A DNA stretch of 64,000 nt from Sordariomycetes sp. S80-01Y (lineage: Eukaryota; Ascomycota; Sordariomycetes). This document shows positions 22,727-35,897 of this stretch, in pieces. The DNA lies in assembly GCA_037042185.1 (NCBI GenBank), contig JAXQJY010000031.1, forward strand, positions 1,860,001 through 1,924,000, in the 5' to 3' direction. The notes beneath the pieces were generated by a model. It did not search any database, was not told where the DNA came from, and was given only the letters and a program-made list of their open reading frames with translations. Numbering within the stretch: position 1 is the stretch's first letter; every line of letters begins with the position of its first letter. The position numbers were made by a program, and so were the translations under genes.

Positions 22727-25008
22727 ATGCCTCGACCAAAGGTACACCCCAGCATGCGACAGCGCGCCTCGGAGGCGTGTAACTCCTGTCGCGAAGCGAA
22801 GAAGAGATGCTCTGGCACCGCTCCCTGCACCCATTGTCTGCGACGCGGCACTGGCGACTCATGCTACATCTCACATCGCCCGCGAGGTCATCGGGGCCAT
22901 CGCCAGTCTCTCCCAGAGGAACCACCAAGCCAGATCTTGAACCAGGACGTCACACCATATAGCCTTCCGACGTTCGAAGGTATCCGGCCCGTCACTTCGG
23001 CAGAGCGCTCATCTCTCCGAGCACTTCAGTCGCCAGTCACATCGGCATTGCTTGGTCCACAGCAAGCCGCGACTCCCGTCAATCCAACGCCGCCTTCAAG
23101 AACGAACGAGTTTCGTCCAATCTCGCCTTCAGATTCCAGAACGACTGAGGCTGATGGATCGACGGCGAGAAGTCACGGGAGACCCTCAGTGTCATCAACA
23201 TCCAGACCTGTGCAAGAGTGGGAGTCCGAGCCATCTCTGCTCTCAGTCAAGCCATCGTCAAGGATGCTTTTGAACCTGAGAGGAGAGCGAGGTACGCGTT
23301 AAACTTCTGTGTATATGTATAGATATCTGACAAGCGCGCGTAGTGTACATCGGAGGCGGAGGCTCACTCTCTTTCCTGCAACTCGTCAGAGGCATTGTCT
23401 CTGACAAGATCGGGCCCTCTCAGTTCTCTCGCGGCGGAAACGCTGACACGATGCTGGAGAAGGAGTCTCCCCAGTCGCATACGCATACCCCAAACTTCAA
23501 CGCCATGAGTCCCGAAGCCAAGATGATGTGCGCAGACTCATACTACGGCGTAGTTGGTGGCTTTCTCGACGTCTTCTTACCAAATGAACTCGAGACCATG
23601 CTCTCGGCAGGCTCTGGGCGCGGGCTTACCAAGTCGAAAAGGTCTCTGACGGATTTAGTTCTGGCGATTGGCCTGCAAAGCGACCCCTCCAGTGACACCC
23701 ACGATCGAGAGCTAGCTTACTTTCGAGAGTCACAGATTCAGGTGTTTGCTGGAATGCTCGAAGATCCTGACATTGACATGGTCCGGATCTTCCTGATCAT
23801 GTCTTTCTATCTACTGGGCGAATGTCGACGCAACACAGCCTTCCTCTATCTAGGCATCGCGACGAGAGCGGGCGTTGCCCTTGGCCTACACAGTCGTGAG
23901 ACGTACACAGATATGAACGACCCGAAACATCAGTTGAGGCTACGCGTGTGGATGAGTCTTCGCGTACTTGATATTGTGGTCAACTCTTTGCTCGGGCGGC
24001 CGGCAGCGACGGCTGGGGTATACTGCGACATGCAGCCCCTCATTGATGAGGTATTGGCAAATTCCCAAGATCGCGGCTTGGCTTGCTTGGGAGCCTCTTA
24101 CCGCATCGTGGCACTTATCAACAATATTGTCGACAAGATGTACGACAAGAAGGAGATCACTATTCTAGCGATTGAGGATCATCTGCAAGAGTTGCAGCGG
24201 TGGAGCCAAAGTTTGCCAGACTTCCTACGGACAGCCCCATCGGAAGACCAGGCCGCTGTGTCGCGCGAAAAGGGAGCGATTGGGAGAGTTCATGTCTCTT
24301 GCCTCTACTACTTTGCCGTCACATTGGTCACGCGACCCATTCTAGTGTCTTCACTCACGCAGCAACCGGCCGCCGGTTTGGTGCACTCCCAGCTCGCTAC
24401 GGCGTGCTTGGATGCGGCCATGTTCATCGTTCAGACTTGTGCTGGAGCGCAAAAGCACGGTATTTTTCAGGCCAATATGTGCATCCTGAAGTAAGTTCTC
24501 GGCCTTGCCGGCCTTTCGCGACGAGTACGATCCTAACATCAGAAATAGGGCAATAATCTTCCCCGCAGGACTTGTGCTCGGTTTCCAGATCTTCGCGAAG
24601 AGCAATGTCGATTACGGCGTTGAATCGGCCTTCCATGAAGCGCGCGAGCTTTTGAAATTTCTGGGCACGAAAAGTCCTCAAGCCGCACTCTACTATGACA
24701 TCCTGACATCCCTGTCTAACTCCATCACGGAGTATCGACAACGCGCAGTAACGAAGGGCAGGAGTTCCTACGTCTCGAAGATCTTCAACTTCGATGGCGG
24801 ATCTGGGAGGCCGTCTCAGAGCAACGCCACCACGGAGATGGAGACGGAGCCGTCAGGCGGAGATGAGCAGCGGACACAGATGGATGACTTACTAGCGACG
24901 TTGTCATTTGGCCAGAACACGCCTTTGGGGAGCGGCGACATGCTTTTTGACTGGGACAGTCTCGACATATCGCAATGGGATAGCTTTCCCTACGCGGCTG
25001 GTATCTGA
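22727..25008 (+). CDS. Zn2Cys6 transcription factor of the aromatic cluster
   Basis: Three exons, 22727-23291, 23344-24490 and 24549-25008 (introns 52 and 58 bases), give 723 residues. The zinc cluster has Cys 18, 21, 28, 34, 37 and 46 (CX2CX6CX5CX2CX8C). A Ser/Pro-rich linker leads to a fungal-specific regulatory domain with RIFLIMSFYLLGECRRNTAF and GLHSRET, typical of PF04082 proteins. The C-terminus is acidic and aromatic (MLFDWDSLDISQWDSFPY), like an activation domain. The last intron has two possible acceptors; the one ending at 24548 keeps MCILKAIIFPAG in frame. It is the only regulator inside the 22.7-34.4 kb run and is transcribed toward it, so it is the natural pathway regulator. The inducer is not known. 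Confidence 0.9.
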
Positions 25009-25716
25009 AATCGAGAAGGGATTGATAGGTGTTTAGCGGATCGACGAATGATGTAGCACGGCGTTGAGGCGATGGCTTTGTTCGCGGATTCAAGAAGGCA
25101 TGGACCCGACTTTTGTGGGAGAAGTCTGAATCTGATGCAAATTTTCGAACTCCTTGATATTTGACCCAGCTCTGTTCTTGACTGACTTGTGCTGGCGGCA
25201 AAACACCCAGGATCAAGGTCTAGGTGTCAGAGCCACGGATCATGAAGCGCAGCCGCCGCTCCGAACAAGCGCCCCGATCATCCGCACACCCTTCAAATCG
25301 CTCAGGTATAGCGACCATGGTCTCACACGAGGACGCTGACTTCCTGGGCGGCTGCACGGCATGTCGGATATCATCTCCCCTTCAGAGGCCCCATCCTCCC
25401 CTCCCACCCACAGGCGGGTATGTTCTGCCCTTACCCGACACACCTTATCGGCCGGATCTGGGCCGTCCTTGGGATTCACCGCACCATCTCAAGTCGAATT
25501 AGGCTTATCGGTGTTCGATGGGCGGTTCATGCCCTTCCGCTATCAGCTGGCTCGGTTGGTAGCGGGCGTCGATAAGTGGCCGTCGCGAAGGTATAAGGTG
25601 GTGCTGAAAGGATGCCCTCGTGAAGTTACTCAGCATTGCCTGCTTCCCAACTGTACATCTCTTTTTCAATAACCTTGCAAGCTAGTTGAACCAAGGAATC
25701 ACCACAAACCTTCAAC
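25009..25716. promoter_or_regulatory. promoter region of flavoprotein monooxygenase
   Basis: This is 708 bases between the regulator stop and the monooxygenase ATG. It contains CGGCCGG at 25449-25455, the reverse complement of the CCGGCCG core found in other promoters of the region, 261 bases before the ATG. A TATAAGG-like box is near 25600. No gene seen. Confidence 0.45.
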
Positions 25717-27189
25717 ATGGCCATCTCAAGTACAGGCTACCGCGCCCTCGATGTCGGTGTCATCGGCGGTGGCATAGGCGGCATGTCCGTCGCCGTGGCC
25801 CTCCGCCGTGCCGGCCACACAGTCACCATCTATGAGCGCTCAGATTTCGCCGGGGAGGTCGGCGCTTCTGTCTCATGCGCCGCCAACGGAACGCGATGGC
25901 TGCACGAGTGGGATGTTGACGTTGCCAAGGGCGACCCCGTTGTGTTGAAGAGTCTCATCAACCGCGACTGGTACACTGGCGAGCCCGTCAGCGTCTACAG
26001 CCTCGATGACTATGAGAAGAAGTGGGGGTATGTCTACAACATGTTCCACAGGCAGTACATGCACGCCATGTTGAAGGATACTGCTATGGGCGAGGGTACT
26101 GGCAAGCCCGCCAGGTTGGAGGTCAACCACAAGGTCAGACTCCGGAACCTAACGCCAACGATCTTGTACTAACACAGAACAGTGCCAAAGTATCGATCTC
26201 GACTCAAACACCATCACATTTGAGAACGGCAAAAGAGTCACCCACGACCTGGTCATCGGCGCTGACGGCATCGGCTCCGCCGTCCGTCGTGAAGTAGGAA
26301 TCAACCCAGCCAAACGCCCCTCTGAACAGTCATGTCTGCATTGCAACGTCACCACAGAAAAGGCCGTTGAGCTTGGCCTCGTCGACTACTCACAGAATGC
26401 GGCCCTCGAGTACTGGGGCGGACAGGAGGGCAAGTGGGATAAGATTGTGCTGTCCCCTTGCAACGGTGGCGGTCTCCTGTCATACTACTGTTTCTTCCCT
26501 AGGGAGCAGGGTGATTACACGACACAGCAGTGGGGCGCGGAGGGCAGACCAGTTGAGGAGCTCTTGAGGCCCTACCCCAACCTGGATAAGCAAGTATTGG
26601 AGCACCTGAAGATTGGAGAGGAGATTCAGCCGTGGAGGCTGTGGGTGCACGACCCCTATCCTTACATGCACAAGAAGAGGACGTGCCTCCTCGGTGATGC
26701 CGGCCACCCGATGATGCCCCATCAAAGCCAGGGTGCTTGCATGGCGATCGAGGATGCTGCTGCCCTGGGTATTCTCTTCAGCCCGGACTACTTTGACGGG
26801 AACATCGAGAAGGCGCTTGAGGTGTACACAGAGGTGCGTCTGCCGAGGGCGACGAAGGTGCAAGCCGCTGCTGCGAAGGCGGCGTACAACATCAACGAGC
26901 GCATTGGGTTCTCCAACAACAAGGACATCCCTACCTACAAGGTTGAGGATCAGAAGAAGGTGTTGACGATTGAGGAAATGAATGCGTAAGTGAATCCTGC
27001 ATTGCGCGGACTCTTAGACATTGATGCTGATTCTGCGCCAGTTACGACATGTACAAGGACATCGACGAGAAGCTTGCGGCCAAGCGCGGCCAGCTGTACA
27101 CAGACAAGTTCATCAACGGTCTCCCCATAGGGTTGGAGCTGCCGAACGGTATCACGATTGGGACTGAGCAGGAGGCTGCCCGCTTGTAA
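25717..27189 (+). CDS. FAD-dependent monooxygenase, salicylate-hydroxylase-like
   Basis: Three exons, 25717-26133, 26183-26985 and 27042-27189, give 455 residues. The FAD-binding GGGIGG is at 17-22 with the ribose-binding Glu40 (IYER), the DG motif GADGIGS near 165-171, and the second FAD motif GDAGHP at 310-315. This is the full set for class A single-component flavoprotein hydroxylases. Length and text fit the salicylate 1-monooxygenase/6-hydroxynicotinate monooxygenase group. Salicylate 1-hydroxylases convert salicylate, NADH and O2 to catechol and CO2. The neighbouring ring-cleavage dioxygenase and dihydroxybenzoate decarboxylase favour salicylate or a dihydroxybenzoate as substrate, but the sequence alone does not prove it. 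Confidence 0.9.
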
Positions 27190-27527
27190 TTGTCTTTATT
27201 CATAGCTTTAGCCATGTAATTCGGAGAACAAACTTTAAATAAGCAACATGTGCTTGCGCACTTGTGACTGTGTTTTCCAAGCTTGCCGGAACGGCAAGAC
27301 TAATTTAGACAAACATCAACGGTATTGTTGATGCTGTCTTGAAGATGTGATTATGGGGCCGCCTGTTTCACGCACTTCGTTGGATGCGTGACACGATTGC
27401 GGAATTAGATTCGTTTACAGTCTGACAATGACGTTCAAAACAATATTTCGGCCTATCCAGAAAAGCCCGCAGACAGGCAATTATAAGACCAGAATCGCTC
27501 AAATGTACAATTAGGCTCATGAACTCG
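27190..27527. other. convergent intergenic region
   Basis: This is the shared 3' region of the monooxygenase (plus) and the dioxygenase (minus), AT-richer than the flanks. Nothing else seen. Confidence 0.5.
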
Positions 27528-28453
27528 CTACGCCTGCCCCAAAGTGACGTTGTACTCCAAATCAAACTTGGCCTCCGGGTCTCCCTCCCTCGGCTTGAAC
27601 TCCACAGCAAGCTCCTCCTTGACGGCGAAGACGGTGTCGTTACCCAGGTACTTGCAGTTCTTGTCGAAGATCTGCGTCGTCAACTGCTTGTAGCCCTTGC
27701 ACCGCACGAGCAGGTGAATGTGCGCCGGGCGGTAGAAGTGGCGGTCCATCATCCTCAGCATCTTGCCGCTCGGGCCGTCGTCGGGAATGGGATAGGGCGT
27801 GGGAACGAGGCAGTACAGCGAGTAGCGGCCCTCGGCGTCGGTTATGAACTTGCCTCGCAGGTTGAGGTCCTGCTGCTCGGGGTCCTGCTGCTCGTAGAGG
27901 CCGTTTGTGGATGCCTGCCAGATGTCGATCTCGGCGTTGGGCAGCGGCTTTCCGGTGTTGGCGTCTGTGACTGTGCCGTGCATGAAGGCGACCTTTCCGT
28001 CTTTGGGGGTGTCGAAGCTGATGGTGGTGCCGTTCTTGCGGATGGGGTGGTCCTCGCGGTAGAAAGGACCTAGGATGGCGGATGCGGTGAGGCCGCTGGT
28101 GCTCTTCGTCGCGGCCGTGTAAGTGATGTCGTCGACAAGGCTGCGCGCGCTCGATCAGCTCCTGCTCGCTGTATTCTGGAGGAGAGGGGAACTTACGACT
28201 CAAGACCAATGATGTCGCACATGAGCTGGCCTTCATTGCGCTTCTCGTTGCTCATCTGTCCCGCCCAGTTGATCATGTTGACACCCAGGAGCCATTCGTC
28301 GCTCGTGAGCTGCACCTCGCTGGCAAAAGCGTGGATGTGCCTGATGAAGGATGTCATGATCTCGCGGGCGCGCTCCGGGGTTGCTGGGCCCATGGAGTCG
28401 ATCACCTGCTGGGTGAACTCGGGACCAAGCGTGTTGCCGTTCGTGTTGGCCAT
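27528..28453 (-). CDS. intradiol ring-cleavage dioxygenase (catechol/hydroxyquinol type)
   Basis: Two exons (coding order 28197-28453, then 27528-28140; intron 56 bases) give 289 residues. The N-terminal helical dimerisation part is followed by the catalytic beta-sandwich with [11 protein letters not shown]. The Fe(III) ligands can be read as Tyr168 (NGLYEQQ), Tyr202 (PTPYPIP), His226 and His228 (RPAHIHLLV). The family opens catechol or hydroxyquinol between the two hydroxyls to give a muconate; length and the N-terminal domain fit catechol 1,2- or hydroxyquinol 1,2-dioxygenases rather than the protocatechuate type. A neighbouring decarboxylase that makes catechol favours catechol. Its upstream region carries a G-quadruplex-type G-run series on the coding strand. 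Confidence 0.93.
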
Positions 28454-29194
28454 GGCTGTGCTTGTTGCGGGGTTCGAGGTACGTCTGGAAACAAGATCTA
28501 TCGAGCAATGGGACGAGGTGCGTTCTCAGATACAATATGACTCTGGTCGAGGAATGATGTGGGAATGTTCAGTCAAGAAGACAGTTGCTAATTCAGAGAC
28601 AACGATAGGCGGGAACCCGACAGATATCGACGCAGCATACACCCGTCTCCAAGTCCCGACCCTGACCCCGACCCCGACCCGGACCCCGCCAACGCATCAG
28701 CTTAGGATGATCCCGAAGTCGCATTGCACGGCGCGGGGAAGCCCGTCGCAGGGAAAAGTCCCTGATTCGCGTACCGGCTATATGGTTGGAGGGGTTTTGG
28801 CGGGTGCGAGATGGAGGGTCCGTCGGAGGGGCCGGGAAGCTGTAGGTGCGTTAGCCGCTGACATCCGAAATGCGTCCCCCTTCCCCCCTTTCGCCAGAGA
28901 GGGTGTCGTCGGGATGCGAAGGCCGAAAGAATCATGACGGTAGTCCGTATCATTGTAATTTTTGTGGATTCGATTCCCTCTTGGACGGATGTCCGGGAAA
29001 CGATTGTCACAGGTGCTGTGCATTACGATGGAGGAGCTGCAACCAGGGAATGTGTTCGTTCACCCAATGGGGTTGTACTGGAATGGCTAGGTTTGAGGAT
29101 GTTTTGATTATTGAACGCTCTATCTGAATAGTTCAACTGATGTCTGATGATATAGCCTGGCTTTGACTCCATCTGGATTCCATCCCACCAAATT
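28454..29194. promoter_or_regulatory. promoter region of dioxygenase
   Basis: This is 741 bases between the CoA-transferase stop and the dioxygenase ATG. It is GC-rich on the right half and holds the C-run series at 28655-28688 and GGCCGGGAA at 28830-28838, a one-base variant of the motif shared by other promoters here. No gene seen. Confidence 0.45.
28655..28688 (-). repeat. degenerate GGGGTC repeat with G-quadruplex potential
   Basis: On the plus strand six runs of three or four C alternate with GA, TGA or GGA. On the dioxygenase coding strand this reads as six G-runs with two- or three-base loops. It lies about 200-235 bases before the dioxygenase ATG. Confidence 0.7.
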
Positions 29195-30978
29195 TCACAG
29201 CCTGCGGTCACCATCATTGCCGAAGTCCCACGAAGGCTGATCCGTGCCATTCGGTCTGCTGGCTCTCTGGAAACCGGTGACAACACCTTCAATTTCAACC
29301 ACCGGCTTCACAGCGGAAACATTGTTATTGTAACCTTCCGAGTACCAGTGGTCCAGATACTTTGGATCGTCGACCACATCGGGGTAGACGGTCCTCATCT
29401 TCTTCAAGGCCGTGCCCGAGATCTGATCCACGCTGTGCGCATGACGCAGCGCGAGGAAATCCTCGCCAGCATTCTTTCTGAGCTCCTCCTGGACCTCTTG
29501 CGGCAGGAGGCCGACCTTGAAGAGGAGCATGTCGTACTGTAGCAGGGAGGCTTTGCCGTGCCATGAGCCGCCGCGGGTTGTTCGGTGATAGAGGCCGGTC
29601 AAGGCTGCGATGGCGCCCATGCACCCGGTGCCGTAATCTGATATAGGGAAAGGAGGCACCACGGGCTCGTTGAGACCCATGAAGCGGCCCTGCTCCCAAG
29701 CAACACCGCTGACGCAGTCGGCGATTTGCTGCCATCCTGGTCGATGCGCCCACTCCCCGACATACCCAAAGCAGTTCTCGTTGACATAGACGATTCCCTT
29801 ACCTCTCTTCTTCGCCATCTCAGTCATGTAGTTGGATCCGTAGCCCAGCTTCTCGAGAGCGCCAGGTCGGTAACCGTCAACAACGACATCTACCTCTTCC
29901 AGCAGCTTCTCGAAAACGGCGCGTCCCTCTGGTGTCTTCAAGTCAAGGTCGGCAGCATGCTTGCCCATGTTGCCGTCGACTTGGAAGAAGGGCACGTCAC
30001 TGAGGTTGGGACTGGTGATCTTCAAAACGTCGGCGCCATACTCTCCGAGAATTCTCGTGACGATTGGACCGGCAATGATTCGGCACATCTCCAGAACCTT
30101 GATGCCAGATAGCACACGCTTGTCGTGGCTTTGCGGGAGGGGACTGGGCGGTGTGTCAGTCTCCAGGCTCTCGACGCTCCAAGGCTTGGCCTCAGAGATT
30201 GATTTCCCCTATAATCTATCAGTGAAAGCCTTTCTGCGCGTGGCAGTCAGCGACGTACGTGTGGCGTTTGCAAGAACTCCTCGTGCTTGAACGCCTTCAC
30301 GCCAGCTTGGCGGTTCTTCGCATTCATCTCCTCCAGCTGGGCTACCGTGAACTTCTTGACAGCTGGCTCGATAACATCCACTATCTTGTCGATGGTGTCA
30401 AGATCAGGTCGGTGGGACTCGAGCCCGATCATCTTGAGAGTCGTAGATGCCTCGAGTGAGCCATGGATGTGGTAGTACTCTCCTGGTTCGGCCGTCTCGT
30501 ACAGATTGGCGGACATTCGCCGGTACGAGTTTGACTGAGCCGCCAAAAGGTCGGTATCTAAAGTATTGTGAGCCATGGCTTGCTCGGGCAGTCCTCTGCT
30601 GCGCTCACCTTTCAAAAGCTTGCGAACATCCTTGTCCAGCTTTCCGAGCCCGCCAACCCTGGCCAAGTATGCCTGGAACAGAAAAGCCGTAGTCTTCTCT
30701 TGGTTGACTTCAATCCTGCGGTCTAGACGACCACTCTTCTCATCTTCCAACAAGGAGGCGACGGTCCCTTCAATGGCCTTCAGCGCTGCTGTGGTCTCCG
30801 TCTCCTTGAACGGGATCGGGAAGTATGGCTTGTCATGGCTGCCGGTAAAATACACATTTTCCCTTTTCGAGGCGATCAGCTCTGGTAACGAGAGCTGATC
30901 GTCTTTAAAAGCTTGCAGTAGAGTATTATAGATGGACTTCGACTCAGCTATCGAGCTGTACTGTTGCGTGCCGTTCAT
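29195..30978 (-). CDS. class III CoA-transferase (CaiB/BaiF family), fungal long form
   Basis: Three exons (coding order 30609-30978, 30259-30557, 29195-30208; introns 51 and 50 bases) give 560 residues. It has the two-part fungal layout: an N-terminal half with PIPFKETETTAALKAIEG, QSNSYRRMSANLYET and YYHIHGSLEAS, then the classical domain with GIKVLEMCRIIAGP, VDGYRPGALEKLGYG and RPGWQQIADCVSG. The Asp of SLLQYDMLLF fits the position of the catalytic Asp that forms the acyl anhydride. Class III enzymes move CoA between carboxylic acids. Role here is unassigned: it could activate an aromatic acid or a ring-cleavage product. It is divergent from the alpha/beta hydrolase. The 51-base intron is stop-free. 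Confidence 0.9.
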
Positions 30979-31317
30979 TGTGACAGATGAGAAGGCGCGT
31001 GAGGGTCAAGGGGAACAGACCGGGTGCAGAAGAATAAGTCCAAGTCCTTGAAGACGTCCAGGAATGTATATCAGACCTTTGGCTGAATAAAGTTCGACAT
31101 GTACAATCCTAAGCTACCCGGCTGCTGCAAACCGGATCTTGATTGGGGTACCCAAGTCTCGTCGGCCCCGCGTCCAACCCTTTCCCGCCCTCTGCCGCCC
31201 CAGTTCCGGCCGAAGCCCCTCATCAATTCCGAAGCAGCTCCGATGATATCAGGGTCTGGATATTGTACTGTTCCAACCGGCCGATTCACAAACGACGGAA
31301 GCTTCCGCACAGCGAAA
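30979..31317. promoter_or_regulatory. divergent promoter of CoA-transferase and hydrolase
   Basis: This is 339 bases between two ATGs. TTCCGGCCG is at 31204-31212, 106 bases before the hydrolase ATG and 226 before the CoA-transferase ATG. A second CCGGCCG is at 31277-31283, close to the hydrolase start. Sharing one short control region makes co-expression of the pair likely. Confidence 0.55.
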
Positions 31318-32278
31318 ATGCCGTTCACCACAGTCGAAGGCCAAAATATCTACTATCAGCTCACAGAGCCCAAAAGCCAGCGCAATGGCGTCACTTTCTT
31401 CTTTATCCATGGTCTGGGGTCGTCCCATGCATTCTATGCTTCTATAATACCAACCTTGGCGACTGAGGGTTACAGATGCCTCGCAGTCGACACACCAGGC
31501 AGGTGAGCATCTGCCGTGATCCCGACAGTGATTGACCGTCAGCAGGCAGCGGCTTGTCCGTACCATGCACTCAAGACAGGAGCACCAAGTGGCTTGCGAA
31601 GACTTTCAAGACAGTCATTGAGACATTGGACGTTGACCTCTCCAAGACTGTGGTCGTCGGCCATTCCATGGGTGCCATTGTAGCATCCGAGATTGAGTTC
31701 CCGGTCCTAGGGACGGTGCTCATCGGGCCAGTCCATCCGGCACCGGCATTGGCTGAAGTCTTTGGCAAACGCATCGAAGCTGTGAACAATAGTATGAAGC
31801 AGATGATGAATGCGATGACAAATAATAACGAAGACCACACAGACGGCCTTGAATTTCTCGCCGACAGCATCCCCGACGCGGCGACCGGATCAAAGTCGAC
31901 ACCTCTTCAACGAGCCTTCATCCGGGCGCTGATTCTATCCCAAAAGGCGGAAAACTACAACTCGCTATGCCGCACCATAGCTCAAGCCGAAGTTCCGCGA
32001 TACGGCGTGCCCGGTGGAGAACAGTCTCCCTTGCTGATAATTGCGGGATCTGATGACAAGACAAGTCCGCTTACCGGGTGCCAGACGATACTGGATAGGT
32101 GGGAAAGCCCCCTGCTTGCACGTTTAATAACTGGCACTGACAACGGTACAGTTGGGAGACAACAGCTAGTAAGAAGATCGAGGTGCTTGACGGCGTCGGC
32201 CACTGGCACTGCATTGAAGCTCCTGAAGAGGTCCTCACTAGATTGCAGAGCTTCGCAGCTATGGTTTCTGCAAAGTAG
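31318..32278 (+). CDS. alpha/beta hydrolase, enol-lactone-hydrolase-like
   Basis: Three exons, 31318-31502, 31550-32098 and 32152-32278 (introns 47 and 53 bases), give 286 residues. Landmarks are the oxyanion motif FFIHGLGSS, the nucleophile elbow VGHSMGA with Ser101, the acid in AGSDDKTSP and the His in GVGHWHCIEAPEE. The start at 31318 (MPFTTVEGQ) was chosen because the longer upstream frame adds 73 residues of low-complexity, non-homologous text. Size and elbow fit 3-oxoadipate enol-lactone hydrolases (PcaD type), which would act after muconate cycloisomerisation; many other esterases look alike. Position in the cluster supports the former. No muconate cycloisomerase is visible in the window. 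Confidence 0.88.
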
Positions 32279-32382
32279 ACAGTTTCAACGAAAAATTGGA
32301 GTTCGTCCTATAGTAGCAGGGTGTCAAAATTCACACATGTCAGTAGAAATAAATGCGTGTAAACACCGGATAAAAAGCCTGT

Positions 32383-32931
32383 CTATTTCTTGTACGCGTT
32401 CGTGGCGCCAGTGTCCTTCAGCGAGCTGTCAGCCAACATTGCATCATTCATCAGGGGAGAAGTACTCACCAAGTAGACCTGATAGAAACTCATCCTCAAC
32501 TTCCCGTCCGTCGCGGACTTGACGACCTTTGCCCTCCCAGCCCACTCGAGCGACGCGCTCCCGCCGTTCTTCAAGGTCAGGTCAACCGTACCGTACAGCA
32601 TGAACTCGTCGGCGTTGTTGCCAAAAGGAAAGATCTTGGGGACCGCGTGCTTGCGCGAATCCACGGCTGTCCACATCCCATGCCTCGTCGTCGTGATTTC
32701 TAGTCACCGGTCAGCTCTTTTCCCGCAAGCCAGGTTGCCGAGGTAGATACCATCATGTCCCTTTGCCTTTTTCGACGCCAGGTTGAAGTCGGCGTCCTTC
32801 TCGAACATGTCGACATATTGGTCGTGCGCTCCCGGCGTATCCGAGACCTCGTAGAAGGTCTCGAAGAACTTCACGATCTCCGGGTCGACCTGCAACCCGG
32901 ACGGGTACTCAGACTTGTACGAGTGTGCCAT
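32383..32931 (-). CDS. SnoaL/NTF2-like protein
   Basis: Coding order 32751-32931, 32470-32699, 32383-32415 gives 147 residues. The first intron (51 bases) is required: it joins KAKGHD to EITTTRHGMW. The second (54 bases, acceptor AAG) is inferred from restoration of YQVYLDTGATNAYKK; if kept, the frame stays open and gives 165 residues. The text (FETFYEVSDTPG, YVDMFEKDADF, GRAKVVK) fits a small alpha+beta-barrel SnoaL-like protein. Such proteins include cyclases, isomerases and dehydratases, and many of unknown role. Its gene shares a promoter with the decarboxylase at 33388, so a step on a hydroxybenzoate or ring-cleavage product is plausible but unproven. Confidence 0.8.
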
Positions 32932-34445
<1,514 letters not shown>

Positions 34446-35897
34446 ACGACCTAATTCATACGCTGTATATATCAATAAAGCCATATTTAAGCATCACATT
34501 CCTGTGCGGAAAGACGACCAACAGCCTGGCGTTGCTTGGTATGCCCAAGTAGTTTAGGGAGCTCTCGACCTGCTTACAATCATTGAGCACCTCAGTCGGC
34601 GCGCATGATGGGATAAATTTGCTTATTTACAAATGAGGTCTTTTGAAGACAAAGGGTTCGCAAGACCACAATGAGAATGAACGTCACGACTGTCCTCGAG
34701 CCCTTCTTCTAGGCACTTTGGGAGCGCATTCTATCGTCATTTCGTTGTCGACGGCGGCCGCAAGACACACAAGCCTGATAATTGAACAGCTTCCCCCGTC
34801 ATTGCACTGTAATTGAGTCAGATGTCGCATTTGATTGGGAGCTCTCTGTGATTCTGTGGTTGCTATTCCGAGGTCCGGCGCCTGTTGCTGCACTGAAGGG
34901 CCGCCGAACAAGCAATCATGTTTCACTACGAGGGGCGGCCACGTCACAGCGTCTTCCGTCCTCGTAGCAACAACTTGAAATCCATGAAGCCATCGAGCAT
35001 AGGAGTCGTCGTAATTGGGCATCCAGAAGACAATTCTTCGGAAAGCCCGGGTCGCAACTCTCAGCAGCAACGAGGCGTTGGTGAGACTCGACGGGGCTGT
35101 CGAACCAACCATGTGCTGCCCCGGAGTGTCATCCAAGACACCCGCCGTATCTGAGTTACCCAATCACTGCGGGCTTCAGATCCTCGGCTAGATTTGGTCA
35201 ATCCCCCACTGAATGAATCGCGCAAGGTCAAAGCGGCGCGGCTATTGAATAGTACCAGCAAAGTAGCGTGAGCAAGCGATATCCCGATATGATCACGCAG
35301 ATGGCGACTCGTCCGGAAATGGTTTGGCCAAGAACGTGTTATGCCACTTCAGATCGTGGCAAACAAAAGTCCGAAGGTGCGAAAAGCTTAAAATGAAGCT
35401 TGCGGCTTAGCACGTTGGAGAGACGGTGGCCTAGAAGAGCATGGGGGCACTGGCGTCGACTAGAGCGAGGCGGCGTCTCCGGGGGTGTGGCTATGTCTGC
35501 AGTCTCGTTGCTATTCCGGTTTTCACTGAGACAGCACACAGCACGACTCTTGAAAAAGTCTTCACTGTTTGAGACACGAGTTATTCAAGACAAAGTCAGT
35601 TACGGTAGCATGCACAGTTGAATCAGTGTACGTGATATTAGCCAGAGCAACTGGTTGTATTTTCTGCAATTACACTTTCCCTGCTAGGGGCCGTCTATAG
35701 ACGATCCTCAAGCACACAACAAGCGAAACGATAATGCCAGGACACGAAGTATGCAAGACATCTACAGAACCCTGTCTCTCCCCATCATGAACGCCGTCGA
35801 GTACACTTGACCACGTAGCACAGCACTCATAACAGAAGGCTTTTCCATCGTGACCTCATCACAGCGCACCGCGCTCATAAGACATCTGGTGAGATGC
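34446..35897. other. 1.45 kb convergent intergenic region
   Basis: This is the shared 3' region of the decarboxylase (plus) and the CFEM gene (minus). A minus-strand frame at 34684-35163 (159 residues) has no domain, leader or codon pattern that I trust. It marks the right edge of the catabolic cluster. Confidence 0.5.

Noticed and set aside
28930-29000. TTCGATTCC-like T-loop suggesting a tRNA
   Set aside because: The flanks do not fold into acceptor, D and anticodon arms; no CCA-side pairing.
31099-31317. Upstream in-frame extension of the alpha/beta hydrolase
   Set aside because: The added residues are Pro/Arg-rich and precede a much better start at 31318; the stretch holds promoter motifs.
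34684-35163. 159-residue minus-strand ORF after the decarboxylase
   Set aside because: No hydrophobic leader, domain or protein-like pattern; located in a convergent 3' region.
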